Assembly (NCBI GenBank): GCA_905215275.1
Contig: CAJMPE010000034.1
Span: forward strand, 1-14,198
From: an uncultured bacterium
GTDB lineage: Bacteria; Actinomycetota; Coriobacteriia; Coriobacteriales; Coriobacteriaceae
Direction of reading: 5' to 3'
DNA length: 14,198 nucleotides
The position numbers and the translations under genes are program-made. Positions 6,352 through 13,438 of this stretch are shown here, in pieces (within the stretch, counting starts at the first letter, position 1; each line of letters opens with the position of its first letter). The notes below the pieces were generated by a model, which had not been told where the DNA came from, did not search any database, and worked only from the letters and a program-made list of their open reading frames with translations.

Positions 6352-7437
6352 ATGCACATTCCAGACAACTACCTGTCCCCGCAGACCGATGCCGTCATGG
6401 CGGTGGCGATGGTGCCCGTATGGGTTCACTGCATCAAAAAGGTGCGCGCCACGCTCGATCGCGAGCATATGGCGTTCCTGGGCATCTGCGCCGCATTCTC
6501 CTTCTTGCTCATGATGTTCAACGTGCCGCTGCCCGGCGGCACCACAGGTCACGCCGTCGGCGGCGCGCTCATCGCGCTGCTGCTGGGCCCCGAGGCCGCG
6601 GCTATCGCTGTCTCGGTCGCGCTGGCGCTGCAGGCGCTGCTATTTGGCGACGGCGGCGTTCTGTCGTTTGGCGCCAACTGCTTTAACATGGCCTTTGTGC
6701 TGCCGTTTGTCGCTGCTATCGTGTTTCGTGCGCTCAACAGCCGTCTGCACGACAAGAGCTGGGGCACCTCGGTTTCTGCCATCGTGAGCGGCTGGGTCGG
6801 CCTGTGCCTAGCGGCCCTGTGCGCGGCAATCGAGTTTGGTATTCAGCCGATGCTCTTTACCAACGCTTCGGGCGCGCCGCTGTACTGCCCCTTCCCGCTG
6901 TCCGTGGCTATTCCGGCCATGTTGATCCCGCATATGCTGGTTGCCGGCGTGATCGAGGGCGTGGCGACGGCTGCCATCTACGGTTTCATTAAGAAGACGG
7001 CGCCGAGCATTATAGTCGGGCCCGAGGCCGTCGATGGCCAGCTTGCTGCCGAGGGCGCTGCTGCCAAGAAGACCTCGCTGGTCCCCACGCTCATTTTGGT
7101 CGCCGTGCTCGTGGTGGCCACGCCGCTGGGCTTGCTTGCCACCGGTGACGCCTGGGGTGAGTGGGACGCCGAGGGCGCCGCGACCGCCGTTCAGGAGGCT
7201 GGCGACGACAGCCTGCAAGCTTCGGTCGGCCTCGATACCCCGACCTTTGCCGACGCGCTGCCCACGGGTGATTACCTGCAGGCCTATTCCGAGGAGCAGG
7301 GTCTTGGCTTTGCCGGTCAGGCTGCCATGTATATCCTGTCCGGCGTGATTGGCGTGGCGGTGCTCACCATCGCATTCCGTCTGATCTCGCTGACGGTCAA
7401 GGAAAGCGGTGCTCATGGCAATAGCCGAGCTGCCTAG
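6352..7437 (+). CDS. cbiM: ECF transporter substrate-binding protein CbiM/NikM fused to NikN-like domain
   Basis: The 361-residue membrane protein is the substrate-capture component of an ECF-type importer for Ni2+ or Co2+. The N-terminus MHIPD and His67 in NVPLPGGTTGHAVGG match the metal-coordinating Met1-His2-His67 set of CbiM/NikM. LLFGDGGVLSFGANCFNMA follows, typical of the family. After about residue 240 comes a second module with a membrane segment (about 245-265), the TPLGLLATGDAWGEW signature (to 271), an extracellular stretch and a last membrane segment (about 325-345). This is the NikN/PDGLE-like part that is a separate gene in cbiMN systems. GGGAGG sits 5 nt before the ATG. The operator upstream favours nickel. 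CbiQ and CbiO genes follow with overlap or short spacing. Cobalt cannot be excluded. Confidence 0.92.
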   Translation: MHIPDNYLSPQTDAVMAVAMVPVWVHCIKKVRATLDREHMAFLGICAAFSFLLMMFNVPLPGGTTGHAVGGALIALLLGPEAAAIAVSVALALQALLFGDGGVLSFGANCFNMAFVLPFVAAIVFRALNSRLHDKSWGTSVSAIVSGWVGLCLAALCAAIEFGIQPMLFTNASGAPLYCPFPLSVAIPAMLIPHMLVAGVIEGVATAAIYGFIKKTAPSIIVGPEAVDGQLAAEGAAAKKTSLVPTLILVAVLVVATPLGLLATGDAWGEWDAEGAATAVQEAGDDSLQASVGLDTPTFADALPTGDYLQAYSEEQGLGFAGQAAMYILSGVIGVAVLTIAFRLISLTVKESGAHGNSRAA

Positions 7438-8251
7438 CTGGCTTGCGGTCGAGGAGCGATACGAGCCCGCGGGGGCTCGTCATCGCGTGATGCAAAAGAA
7501 TGTCCTGCACCTGGCGAGCCTGCTTGAGCGGGTCCGCCTGGGCGGTGGCGCACACAAGGGCGGGTCGATGATCGACCGCGCCCTTTCTTCCGTTTCGGCG
7601 CCGGTGCGCCTGGTGGGGATGTTCGTTTGCGTCCTGTGCGTATGTCTGACGCAGAGCCCGCTGTACTTGATGTTGATGGCGGCGGTCGCGTTGGTGCTCG
7701 TTGCCGTGCGCCCCGTACGCGGGCTGCGGGCAACCTTTGTGCCGGCGCTTGGCGCCACGGGGCTTGCGGTGGTTCTGGCACTGCCTGCCCTGCTGCTGGA
7801 CGCTTCTGCTGCGGGCGCCATGCTCAAGATCGCGCTCAAGACGTTTATTAATGTGTCGCTGGTGCTGGGTGTTTCGTGGACCCTTACGTGGAGCCGCATG
7901 TCGGCGGCGCTCAAGATGCTACATCTACCCGACGAAGTTATCTTTACGTTTGATATGGCGCTCAAGCACATCGAGGTGCTGGGTCGCACGGCGCACGATC
8001 TGTGCGAATCGGTCATGCTGCGCAGCGTGGGTCGTGCGCCTGAGGGATTTTCGCGTACCGATTCGATCGCGGGTATCATGGGCATGACCTTTATCAAGGC
8101 GATGGAATGCAGCCGCGCGATGGACGAGGCTATGCTTTGCCGCGGCTTTGCCGGTGCGTATCCGGCGCCCGCGCACGCCGGGTTTGGCTGGCGCGATGCG
8201 GTCTATGCGGCCGGCGTGGCGCTGCTGGCAGTGTTGTGCGCCGTGCTGTAG
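7415..8251 (+). CDS. cbiQ: ECF transporter transmembrane component CbiQ
   Basis: The 278-residue product is the T (EcfT-like) subunit that links the metal-capture protein to the ATPase. Several hydrophobic segments span about 62-130, followed by the cytoplasmic coupling region with ALKMLHLP (165-172) and the second coupling helix SRAMDEAMLCRGF (233-245), equivalent to the conserved ARGF-type motif. A last membrane helix ends the protein. The N-terminal soluble stretch of about 55 residues is long for the family. The start ATG 7415 lies 8 nt after AAGGAAAG; a GTG at 7409 is an alternative. The gene overlaps the end of cbiM by 23 nt, so translation is probably coupled. Confidence 0.9.
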   Translation: MAIAELPSWLAVEERYEPAGARHRVMQKNVLHLASLLERVRLGGGAHKGGSMIDRALSSVSAPVRLVGMFVCVLCVCLTQSPLYLMLMAAVALVLVAVRPVRGLRATFVPALGATGLAVVLALPALLLDASAAGAMLKIALKTFINVSLVLGVSWTLTWSRMSAALKMLHLPDEVIFTFDMALKHIEVLGRTAHDLCESVMLRSVGRAPEGFSRTDSIAGIMGMTFIKAMECSRAMDEAMLCRGFAGAYPAPAHAGFGWRDAVYAAGVALLAVLCAVL

Positions 8252-8279
8252 GCGCTGCTGGTTTCGACTGGGGATGCAA

Positions 8280-9068
8280 ATGGGGAAGGGCGACGTTTTG
8301 ACGATCGATATGAATAGTGCGGCGGGCACGAACGGTGCGGGCGGCGCCGGGGTCGCGCCGCTCATCGAGCTGCGCGACGTAGTGTTTTCCTATGCGGGGC
8401 ATACGGTTGTCGATGGTGTGTCGCTGCAGGTCGATCGTGGTGAACTCGTTGCCCTGCTCGGTCCCAACGGCTGCGGTAAGACGACGATTATGCGCCTTAT
8501 TAACGGCCTTGAACTCGCGGACGCAGGGGCATACCTGTTTGACGGGCACGTGATCGATGCGGTGTTTCTAAAGGATTCCGCGGCCGCTCAGCGTTTTCAT
8601 CAGCGCGTAGGTTTTGTGTTTCAAAATGCCGATGCTCAGCTGTTCTGCGCTACGGTGGGCGAGGAAGTTGCTTTTGGTCCCGCGCAGATGGGGCTGCCAG
8701 CAGACGAGCTCGAGCGCCGCGTGCGCGATGCCATGGGGCTATTTCAGGTTGCCGACCTGGTCGACGCCTCTCCCTATCAGCTCTCGGGCGGGCAAAAGAA
8801 GCGCGTTGCGCTGGCTGCGGTGGTGTCGATGAACCCAGATATCTTGGTCCTCGACGAGCCTACCAATGGGCTCGACGAGGATTCATGCGACATCGTGGTC
8901 AACTTCTTGCTGGCCTACGTCGCGGCGGGTAAGACGGTCTTGATGAGCACGCATCACCAGGATTTGGTGCGCCGCCTGGGGGCCCGTGCAATCTATATCG
9001 ATCGATATCACCATGTGGTCGAGGCGCCTTCGCCGTCGTATGGAACCGAAAGCGGTGCTACGGACTAG
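8280..9068 (+). CDS. cbiO: ECF transporter ATP-binding protein CbiO
   Basis: The ABC ATPase of the importer (262 residues from this start) hydrolyses ATP on the cytoplasmic face to drive metal uptake. It has Walker A GPNGCGKTT (61-69), Q-loop glutamine in VFQN (115), signature LSGGQKKR (168-175), Walker B DILVLDEP (187-194) and the switch His in STHH (225). The start is uncertain: ATG 8280 follows GGGG by 6 nt, ATG 8274 is in the same frame, and TTG 8298 follows GGGGAAGGG by 7 nt. The fold itself begins near residue 28, so a short Gly/Ala-rich lead is present in each case. It is the third gene of the operon, 28 nt after cbiQ. A single ATPase gene is present, so a homodimer is expected. Confidence 0.92.
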   Translation: MGKGDVLTIDMNSAAGTNGAGGAGVAPLIELRDVVFSYAGHTVVDGVSLQVDRGELVALLGPNGCGKTTIMRLINGLELADAGAYLFDGHVIDAVFLKDSAAAQRFHQRVGFVFQNADAQLFCATVGEEVAFGPAQMGLPADELERRVRDAMGLFQVADLVDASPYQLSGGQKKRVALAAVVSMNPDILVLDEPTNGLDEDSCDIVVNFLLAYVAAGKTVLMSTHHQDLVRRLGARAIYIDRYHHVVEAPSPSYGTESGATD

Positions 9069-9088
9069 TTGCTGCGTAGAGCGTGCGT

Positions 9089-9106
9089 AGCCGCCCGCGC
9101 GGCTTT
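9089..9106 (+). terminator. Weak terminator candidate after cbiO
   Basis: AGCCGC (9089-9094) pairs with GCGGCT (9099-9104) around CCGC and is followed by only three T residues. It could end the transporter operon but is short. Confidence 0.35.
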
Positions 9107-9113
9107 GCCGTGA

Positions 9114-9122
9114 TGGTATAGT
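9114..9122 (+). promoter_or_regulatory. Extended -10 promoter of the phospholipase-C-like gene
   Basis: TGGTATAGT is a near-consensus extended -10 element. Its predicted start near 9129 leaves a 20-nt leader ending at ATG 9149. No -35 hexamer is evident. Confidence 0.55.
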
Positions 9123-9148
9123 TATCCAGGTTTTTTATGGGGGTGGCT

Positions 9149-10042
9149 ATGCCAAGCTGGAACATTCATATCGCTCAGACGGAGCGTTTGCTGGAGCGCA
9201 CCGGTGCGCTTGCCAATAGCGTGCGCGACCGCAATGCCTTTTTGTTTGGCTGCGTGGTTCCGGATATTTTCGTGGGCTATATGGTCCCTGGCATCGCCGA
9301 TCCCATCCCGTACCGCATTACGCACTTTGCCAAGCCCGAGCCTATCCCTAAGCCGCGTGCGCATGAGTTTTGGGATGGCTACGTGGTGCCGCTGCTGCAC
9401 CACGCTGGCTGCGGCTCATGTGTGGAGACGACCACCATCGCTCAGGAGCGCGAACGCGTGAATCGCGCCGAGGCTACCTCGATTGTCGAGGAGCGCGAGC
9501 GACTGAATCGCGTGCACTATCCCCAGCGCTACAGGGATGCCGAGCCGGTTGTCGGTCCCGGCGCTCGTGAGTTCTCGCTTGCGTCCGAGGACGTGGCGCA
9601 GTCGTTGCTCGATTTGACACTGGGTGTCTGGTCGCATCTGGTGGCCGATACCGTATGGAATACGCGCGTGAATCAGTACCTGGAGGCGCACGGCGGCAAG
9701 CCGTGCGAGGAGTTCCGCATTAAAAAGCAAGGCGACTTTGACTGGTTTGGCAAGACGCTGGGCATTGTTTCCATCCCGCGCGCGACCGATCGCCTGTATA
9801 CTGCGGCGACGCGTTTTGGGCAGTATCCCATCCATAAGGAGTATGTGCTCAAGACCATCGGCGTTATGCACGAGATCGTGCGCGAAAACCCCGGCGAGCC
9901 CGACCATCCGCCATACCGCCTGCTGACCGAGGAGTTCTTCGACGCGACGTTTACCGAGGTCATCGAGCTGACCGAGACAGGCTTTGCGGCTCGCGTTGCT
10001 GCTCCTGACGTTCCCGCAGTCCCCCTGATCGCTAGCTGCTAG
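9149..10042 (+). CDS. Zinc-dependent phospholipase C family protein
   Basis: The 297-residue protein resembles the Zn-dependent phospholipase C / S1-P1 nuclease-like family. Likely zinc ligands can be traced: Trp4 and His7 in MPSWNIH, Asp39 in VPDI, His59 in ITHF, and the H-x3-D pair His163/Asp167 in WSHLVADTVWN. No signal peptide is visible, so a cytoplasmic location is likely, unlike the secreted toxins of the family; activity is unproven. Start ATG 9149 is preceded by GGGGGTGG; an ATG at 9137 is also in frame but would leave almost no leader. Residues 95-106 and 110-121 are a near repeat (T-T/S-I-x-x-ERER-V/L-NR). The gene has its own promoter and converges on the next gene with overlapping stop codons. 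Confidence 0.75.
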   Translation: MPSWNIHIAQTERLLERTGALANSVRDRNAFLFGCVVPDIFVGYMVPGIADPIPYRITHFAKPEPIPKPRAHEFWDGYVVPLLHHAGCGSCVETTTIAQERERVNRAEATSIVEERERLNRVHYPQRYRDAEPVVGPGAREFSLASEDVAQSLLDLTLGVWSHLVADTVWNTRVNQYLEAHGGKPCEEFRIKKQGDFDWFGKTLGIVSIPRATDRLYTAATRFGQYPIHKEYVLKTIGVMHEIVRENPGEPDHPPYRLLTEEFFDATFTEVIELTETGFAARVAAPDVPAVPLIASC

Positions 10043-11112
10043 CCGGCCGGCTTAACGGTGAACAGTTCAACCCAATCGACCAACAGCTCCCGTCGCAGGG
10101 CATCTTCGGCGGTACGTTCCTGATCGGTCTTTGGGATGTAGGGGAGCCCCGCCTTTTTATGAATGAGCTCGGCGATGTTGTTAAAGCTCTTTGTGTCCTT
10201 GATTTGCTCATAGGTTATCTGGATAACGTCATAGCCCATGCTTGTGAGGGCGGTGGTGCGCTCGGCATCGGAGAGACTTGCGGCTTCGCTGTCATGGGCG
10301 GAGCGGCCTTGGCATTCCAAGATGACGCCCATGCTGTCGGTGTTGCTCTCGATGAGGATATCGGCGTAGCAGCAGGTTTTGTCATACAGTGAGCGCGCGG
10401 CGTCGCTGAGTGGGATGCGCACGTTGTTTGCGATGTTGATGCCCATGCCGCCCTCGTCGCGGGGGAGTGAGACAAGCATGGAAGTCTGTACTTCGAAGGG
10501 CGAGGCGGTCTGCCCCGTCATTTGCTCGGCCACCCAGCGCAGTTGTTTAACGCCGCGCAGGCCTGCGGCCTGCTTGGCGAACGCGGCGATATCCGCTGCG
10601 CTGAGGAGCGGTGGGCGCTTCCACAGGTTGGTGACATTGCCCTTGGTGTCGTTAACACGCTCCCAGCCGCAGTTGGGTGGAATGAGCTTAAGCGAAATAG
10701 ATTCATCGAGTTGTTGCTGCGTTCGCTCGCAGGGCTTAAACACTGCAAAGGAGCCGCACATCTCGTAGCAAGCCATGAGTAACTGGTTGCGTGAGACCTT
10801 CGTAGCAAGGTTGAGCAGCGTAAACTCGGGCGACGTGACATCAAATCCATGCTCAGTCTGCCTAAACGACCCAGGAGGTGGCTCTTGGGTCAGGAGGTGC
10901 GATTTAAACAGGCTTCGCGACCCGGATTGTGCCCGAGTGAATACTAGCCTGTGAAGCGGTGTGTGAAGCAGGTCTTTTACAACTGCATGACTTCCGAGGC
11001 CGCAACATCTGCGATCCATATTGCCAAGGCTAATGGCGGGGTAAAGGCCTAATACCTGCGGCGGGATACGGTGATAGTAAAAAGCGGATTGACCGCATAT
11101 CGTCAGGTCCAT
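10039..11112 (-). CDS. AbiEi antitoxin-like / DUF559 domain protein (orphan)
   Basis: The 357-residue product has two parts. The N-terminal part (about 1-115) resembles the AbiEi-type region common in actinobacteria, including SAFYYHRIP and a DVTSPEFTLLNLA stretch like the conserved SPERTLLDL. The C-terminal part (about 203-310) follows the Vsr/DUF559 nuclease-like layout: SPFE, Asp251 in ADILIE, E266-C-Q-G-R, His273, Asp282/Arg285 and GYDVIQITYEQI. E-x-Q in place of E-x-K is seen in PD-(D/E)xK proteins, and activity is uncertain. AGGAGG lies 5 nt before the ATG, giving a firm start 23 codons inside the open frame. There is no neighbouring AbiEii toxin. The stop overlaps that of the convergent gene by 4 nt (CTAG). 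The function is not known; defence, DNA repair or regulation are guesses. Confidence 0.65.
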   Translation of the reverse strand: MDLTICGQSAFYYHRIPPQVLGLYPAISLGNMDRRCCGLGSHAVVKDLLHTPLHRLVFTRAQSGSRSLFKSHLLTQEPPPGSFRQTEHGFDVTSPEFTLLNLATKVSRNQLLMACYEMCGSFAVFKPCERTQQQLDESISLKLIPPNCGWERVNDTKGNVTNLWKRPPLLSAADIAAFAKQAAGLRGVKQLRWVAEQMTGQTASPFEVQTSMLVSLPRDEGGMGINIANNVRIPLSDAARSLYDKTCCYADILIESNTDSMGVILECQGRSAHDSEAASLSDAERTTALTSMGYDVIQITYEQIKDTKSFNNIAELIHKKAGLPYIPKTDQERTAEDALRRELLVDWVELFTVKPAG

Positions 11113-11163
11113 GACGTCCTCCTGGTCGAAATATGCTTTTGGACCGTGCGATGCCAGTGTCAA

Positions 11164-11291
11164 TTCGGAAGTATGCGGCAAAATCTAAACCCTGTGAGCA
11201 GACCTGGCTTTTGAGGCTAGTTTATCAGGCATTTTGTTGCGAAAAAACAGGGTGTGCTCGGAGGTTTCAGAATTTGCCGCATACTTCCGAA
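11164..11291. repeat. 128-bp imperfect palindrome with 19-bp perfect ends
   Basis: The ends at 11164-11182 and 11273-11291 are perfectly complementary (core GGAAGTATGCGGCAAA). Pairing continues inward: TCT (11184-11186) with AGA (11269-11271), AAACC (11187-11191) with GGTTT (11263-11267), GAGCA (11196-11200) with TGCTC (11255-11259). About 54 nt remain in the middle. It begins 51 bp upstream of the DUF559 start codon, so it may lie in that gene's promoter or leader. It looks like a MITE/REP-type element or a folded RNA rather than a coding sequence. The rest of the gap to 11471 holds only a small hairpin TGCTAAA/TTTAGCA (11312-11329) and no gene. Confidence 0.6.
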
Positions 11292-11471
11292 AACGCGGTC
11301 GATTTGGACCATGCTAAAACGATTTAGCAGCCTCGGTTGGGGTGTGGGTTTGCCACCGGGCGGACGCTACTGATGCTGGGAACGCTCGTTTTGGGCCTCG
11401 AAGGGTGGATTTCGCGCTTTTGGTAAAGAAATAGGTGCGTGTCATGCCGTGCGGTAGGCATCGGCGCACAG

Positions 11472-11508
11472 AAAAAGGGCCCGGAAGGCTTTGCCTTCCG
11501 GGCCCTTT
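11472..11508 (-). terminator. Terminator of pyruvate kinase gene
   Basis: A 16-bp perfect stem (11474-11489 with 11493-11508, core GGGCCCGGAAGGC) has a 3-nt loop. On the minus strand it ends in five U residues. It lies 28 bp past the pyk stop codon. Confidence 0.85.
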
Positions 11509-11536
11509 GCAATGCAAATCTGCTTGCAAGTGCGAT

Positions 11537-12997
11537 TTAGCGCACCTGAGCGACGTAAGCGACGTTGGTCGAGGAGACCTTGTCCTCGAGCTGGACGCTC
11601 ATACGGGGATCGCCGGCGGTAGCGACGGTCAAATCGCCAGTCTTGACGTAGCCGAGCTCCTTAGCGGTCTCGATCGCCTTGACGATCGTGCCGTTGACGG
11701 TGCCCTGGGTAATCTCGGCCTGGTGCGGGATAACGCCCCAGTACATGATCATCTGCTGGACGGCCCACTCGTGGCGGGAGAACGCGCAAATCGGCATGTT
11801 GGGACGGAAGTGCGAGATCAGGCGAGCGGTACGACCGGTGGTCGTCGGCACGGTGATGCACTTGGCGCCAACGGTGGTGGCCATGTTCACAGCGGACATA
11901 CCCACAACGTTGTTGACAACGCGGGTGCCGTGAGCATCGGCCGGAACCTCGAGCGGAGCGTGAGCCGGGAGGTACTTCTCGGTCTCGAGAGCAATGCTGG
12001 CCTGCATCTTGACGGCCTCGACCGGGTACTTACCGGCAGCGGACTCGCCGGAAAGCATAACGGCGTCGGTGCCGTCGTAGATGGCGTTAGCGACGTCGGC
12101 AACCTCGGCGCGCGTCGGGCGCGGGTTCTGCTGCATGGAGTCGAGCATCTGCGTAGCGGTGATAACGGGCTTGTAGGCCGCGTTGCACTTGGCGATGATC
12201 TCCTTCTGGATGTGCGGAACGAGCTCGGGCTTGATCTCGATGCCCAGGTCGCCACGGGCGACCATGATGCCATCGGAAGCCTCGAGGATCTCGTCGAAGT
12301 TCTCGACGCCCAGGGCGCACTCGATCTTCGGGAAGATCGTCACGTGCTCGCCACCGTTCTCGCGGCAAAGCTTGCGGATGCCGCGGACGGACTCGCCGTC
12401 ACGGATGAAGGAAGCGGCGATGTAGTCGATGTTCTCGGTCAGGCCAAAGAGGATGTCCTGACGATCGCGCTCGGTGATGGCGGGCAGAGAGATGTTGACG
12501 TTGGGCATGTTGACGCCCTTGCGCTCGCCGATCAGGCCGTCGTTCTTAACGACGCAGGTCATGTCCTGGCCGTCGACGGACTCGACCTCGAGGGCAACCA
12601 GGCCGTCATCGATCAGGATGAGGGAGCCCTTCTCGACCTCGGAGGGCAGAGCCAGGTAGTCGAGGGAGATGTGCTCAGCGGTGCCGTGGAAATCCTCGGA
12701 CGTGGGCTGAGCGGTGACGACGATCTTGTCGCCGGTCTTGACGGCAACCTTCTTGCCATCGACCAAAAGGCCGGTGCGGACCTCGGGGCCCTTGGTGTCG
12801 AGCAGGATGCCGACGGGCATGCCGAGCTCCTTGGAAATACGGCGGACGCGCTCGATGCGACCGTGGTGCTCGTCGTAGGAGCCGTGCGAGAAGTTAAAAC
12901 GGGCGACGTTCATGCCCGCCTTGATCATCTCGCGGATGGTCTCGTCGCTATCGCAGGCGGGACCCATGGTGCATACAATCTTGGTGCGCTTGTACAT
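11537..12997 (-). CDS. pyk: Pyruvate kinase
   Basis: The 486-residue enzyme performs the last step of glycolysis, converting phosphoenolpyruvate and ADP to pyruvate and ATP in the cytoplasm, probably as a tetramer. Signature regions are complete: TKIVCTMGPA at the N-terminus, VARFNFSHG (31-39) with the phosphate-binding Arg and Asn, LLDTKGPEVRTG (65-76), the catalytic Lys224 in PKIE, the metal-binding MVARGDLGIE (245-254) and ATQMLDSM (281-288). The A/B/C domain order and length are normal, without an extra C-terminal PEP-utiliser domain. GGAGG lies 5 nt before the ATG. It is monocistronic, with a TATAAT box upstream and a strong terminator behind it. Confidence 0.97.
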   Translation of the reverse strand: MYKRTKIVCTMGPACDSDETIREMIKAGMNVARFNFSHGSYDEHHGRIERVRRISKELGMPVGILLDTKGPEVRTGLLVDGKKVAVKTGDKIVVTAQPTSEDFHGTAEHISLDYLALPSEVEKGSLILIDDGLVALEVESVDGQDMTCVVKNDGLIGERKGVNMPNVNISLPAITERDRQDILFGLTENIDYIAASFIRDGESVRGIRKLCRENGGEHVTIFPKIECALGVENFDEILEASDGIMVARGDLGIEIKPELVPHIQKEIIAKCNAAYKPVITATQMLDSMQQNPRPTRAEVADVANAIYDGTDAVMLSGESAAGKYPVEAVKMQASIALETEKYLPAHAPLEVPADAHGTRVVNNVVGMSAVNMATTVGAKCITVPTTTGRTARLISHFRPNMPICAFSRHEWAVQQMIMYWGVIPHQAEITQGTVNGTIVKAIETAKELGYVKTGDLTVATAGDPRMSVQLEDKVSSTNVAYVAQVR

Positions 12998-13060
12998 TCA
13001 GACCTCCATCTGACATCGTCTTGCGCTGATAGATAAACCATAAGAAATAAAACTGAGATG

Positions 13061-13066
13061 ATTATA
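13061..13066 (-). promoter_or_regulatory. -10 box of the pyk promoter
   Basis: Read on the minus strand this is a perfect TATAAT, 63 bp upstream of the pyk start codon. No good -35 hexamer is seen. The gap beyond it (13067-13290) is AT-rich for this genome and contains a TTTTTGC/GCAAAAA inverted repeat (13124-13130 with 13146-13152), but no gene. Confidence 0.5.
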
Positions 13067-13290
13067 ACGAAATGGCGACCGAATACCCCAAAAAATCGAC
13101 CGTATGCCGAATTAGAAGTTCATTTTTTGCGGAAAAACGGTATATGCAAAAACTTTACCAACCGTTCTAACCGCTGCTATCTGGGCGATATTTTAGTTCG
13201 ATGATGCGCCGAAGAAAAAACGTTTTATCAATCTTGAGCATCTCACTGTCTGCACCGTTGCGCCTGTGCCGTGTTTCCAGATGGAATGTT

Positions 13291-13320
13291 TTGGCTAGAC
13301 GCGTCGCTTTGGGGTACCAT
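13291..13320 (+). promoter_or_regulatory. Promoter of the P-type ATPase gene
   Basis: TTGGCT (13291-13296) and TACCAT (13315-13320) are 18 nt apart. A start near 13327 would place the whole two-hairpin leader at the very 5' end of the mRNA. Confidence 0.5.
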
Positions 13321-13328
13321 AGCTCCAC

Positions 13329-13431
13329 TATCAACTGCCGCTCAGCACGGCAGCCTTGATGAGCCCTTGCCCTTCTCCTGGGAATTATGATCGGGCATCA
13401 ATCTGCTGAGTGGCCCGAATCCCAGGAGGGG
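13329..13431 (+). promoter_or_regulatory. Candidate kissing-loop riboswitch sequestering the ATPase ribosome binding site
   Basis: Hairpin 1: ATCAACTGCCG (13330-13340) pairs with CGGCAG (13348-13353) and TTGAT (13356-13360), with a two-base CC bulge, around the 7-nt loop CTCAGCA (13341-13347). Hairpin 2: CTTCTCCTGGGA (13372-13383) pairs with TCCCAGGAGGGG (13420-13431, two G-U), then, after an asymmetric internal loop (13384-13390 versus 13419), TCGGGC (13391-13396) with GCCCGA (13413-13418). Its loop contains TGCTGAG (13404-13410), the exact complement of the whole loop of hairpin 1. The outer stem of hairpin 2 buries the Shine-Dalgarno AGGAGGGG. No known riboswitch consensus was recognised. 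An ion- or ligand-controlled translational switch is inferred. Confidence 0.6.
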
Positions 13432-13438
13432 ACTCTAT

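Noticed and set aside
11141..11163. Promoter of the DUF559-like gene with a TTGACA box (minus strand, 11158-11163)
   Set aside because: No acceptable -10 hexamer occurs at 16-19 nt; the nearest AT-rich hexamer is 22 nt away.
11292..11471. Short open frames near the pyk terminator
   Set aside because: They lack ribosome sites and some read through the terminator hairpin; a 7-bp hairpin at 11312-11329 has no T-run and was not called a terminator.
11435..13036. Plus-strand open frame of 533 codons opposite pyk
   Set aside because: It is the antisense shadow of pyruvate kinase, runs through the pyk terminator and has no recognisable domain.
13067..13290. Small gene or known small RNA in the gap between pyk and the ATPase gene
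   Set aside because: No open frame with a ribosome site and no strong structure was found; there is only a 7-bp TTTTTGC/GCAAAAA repeat with a long loop.
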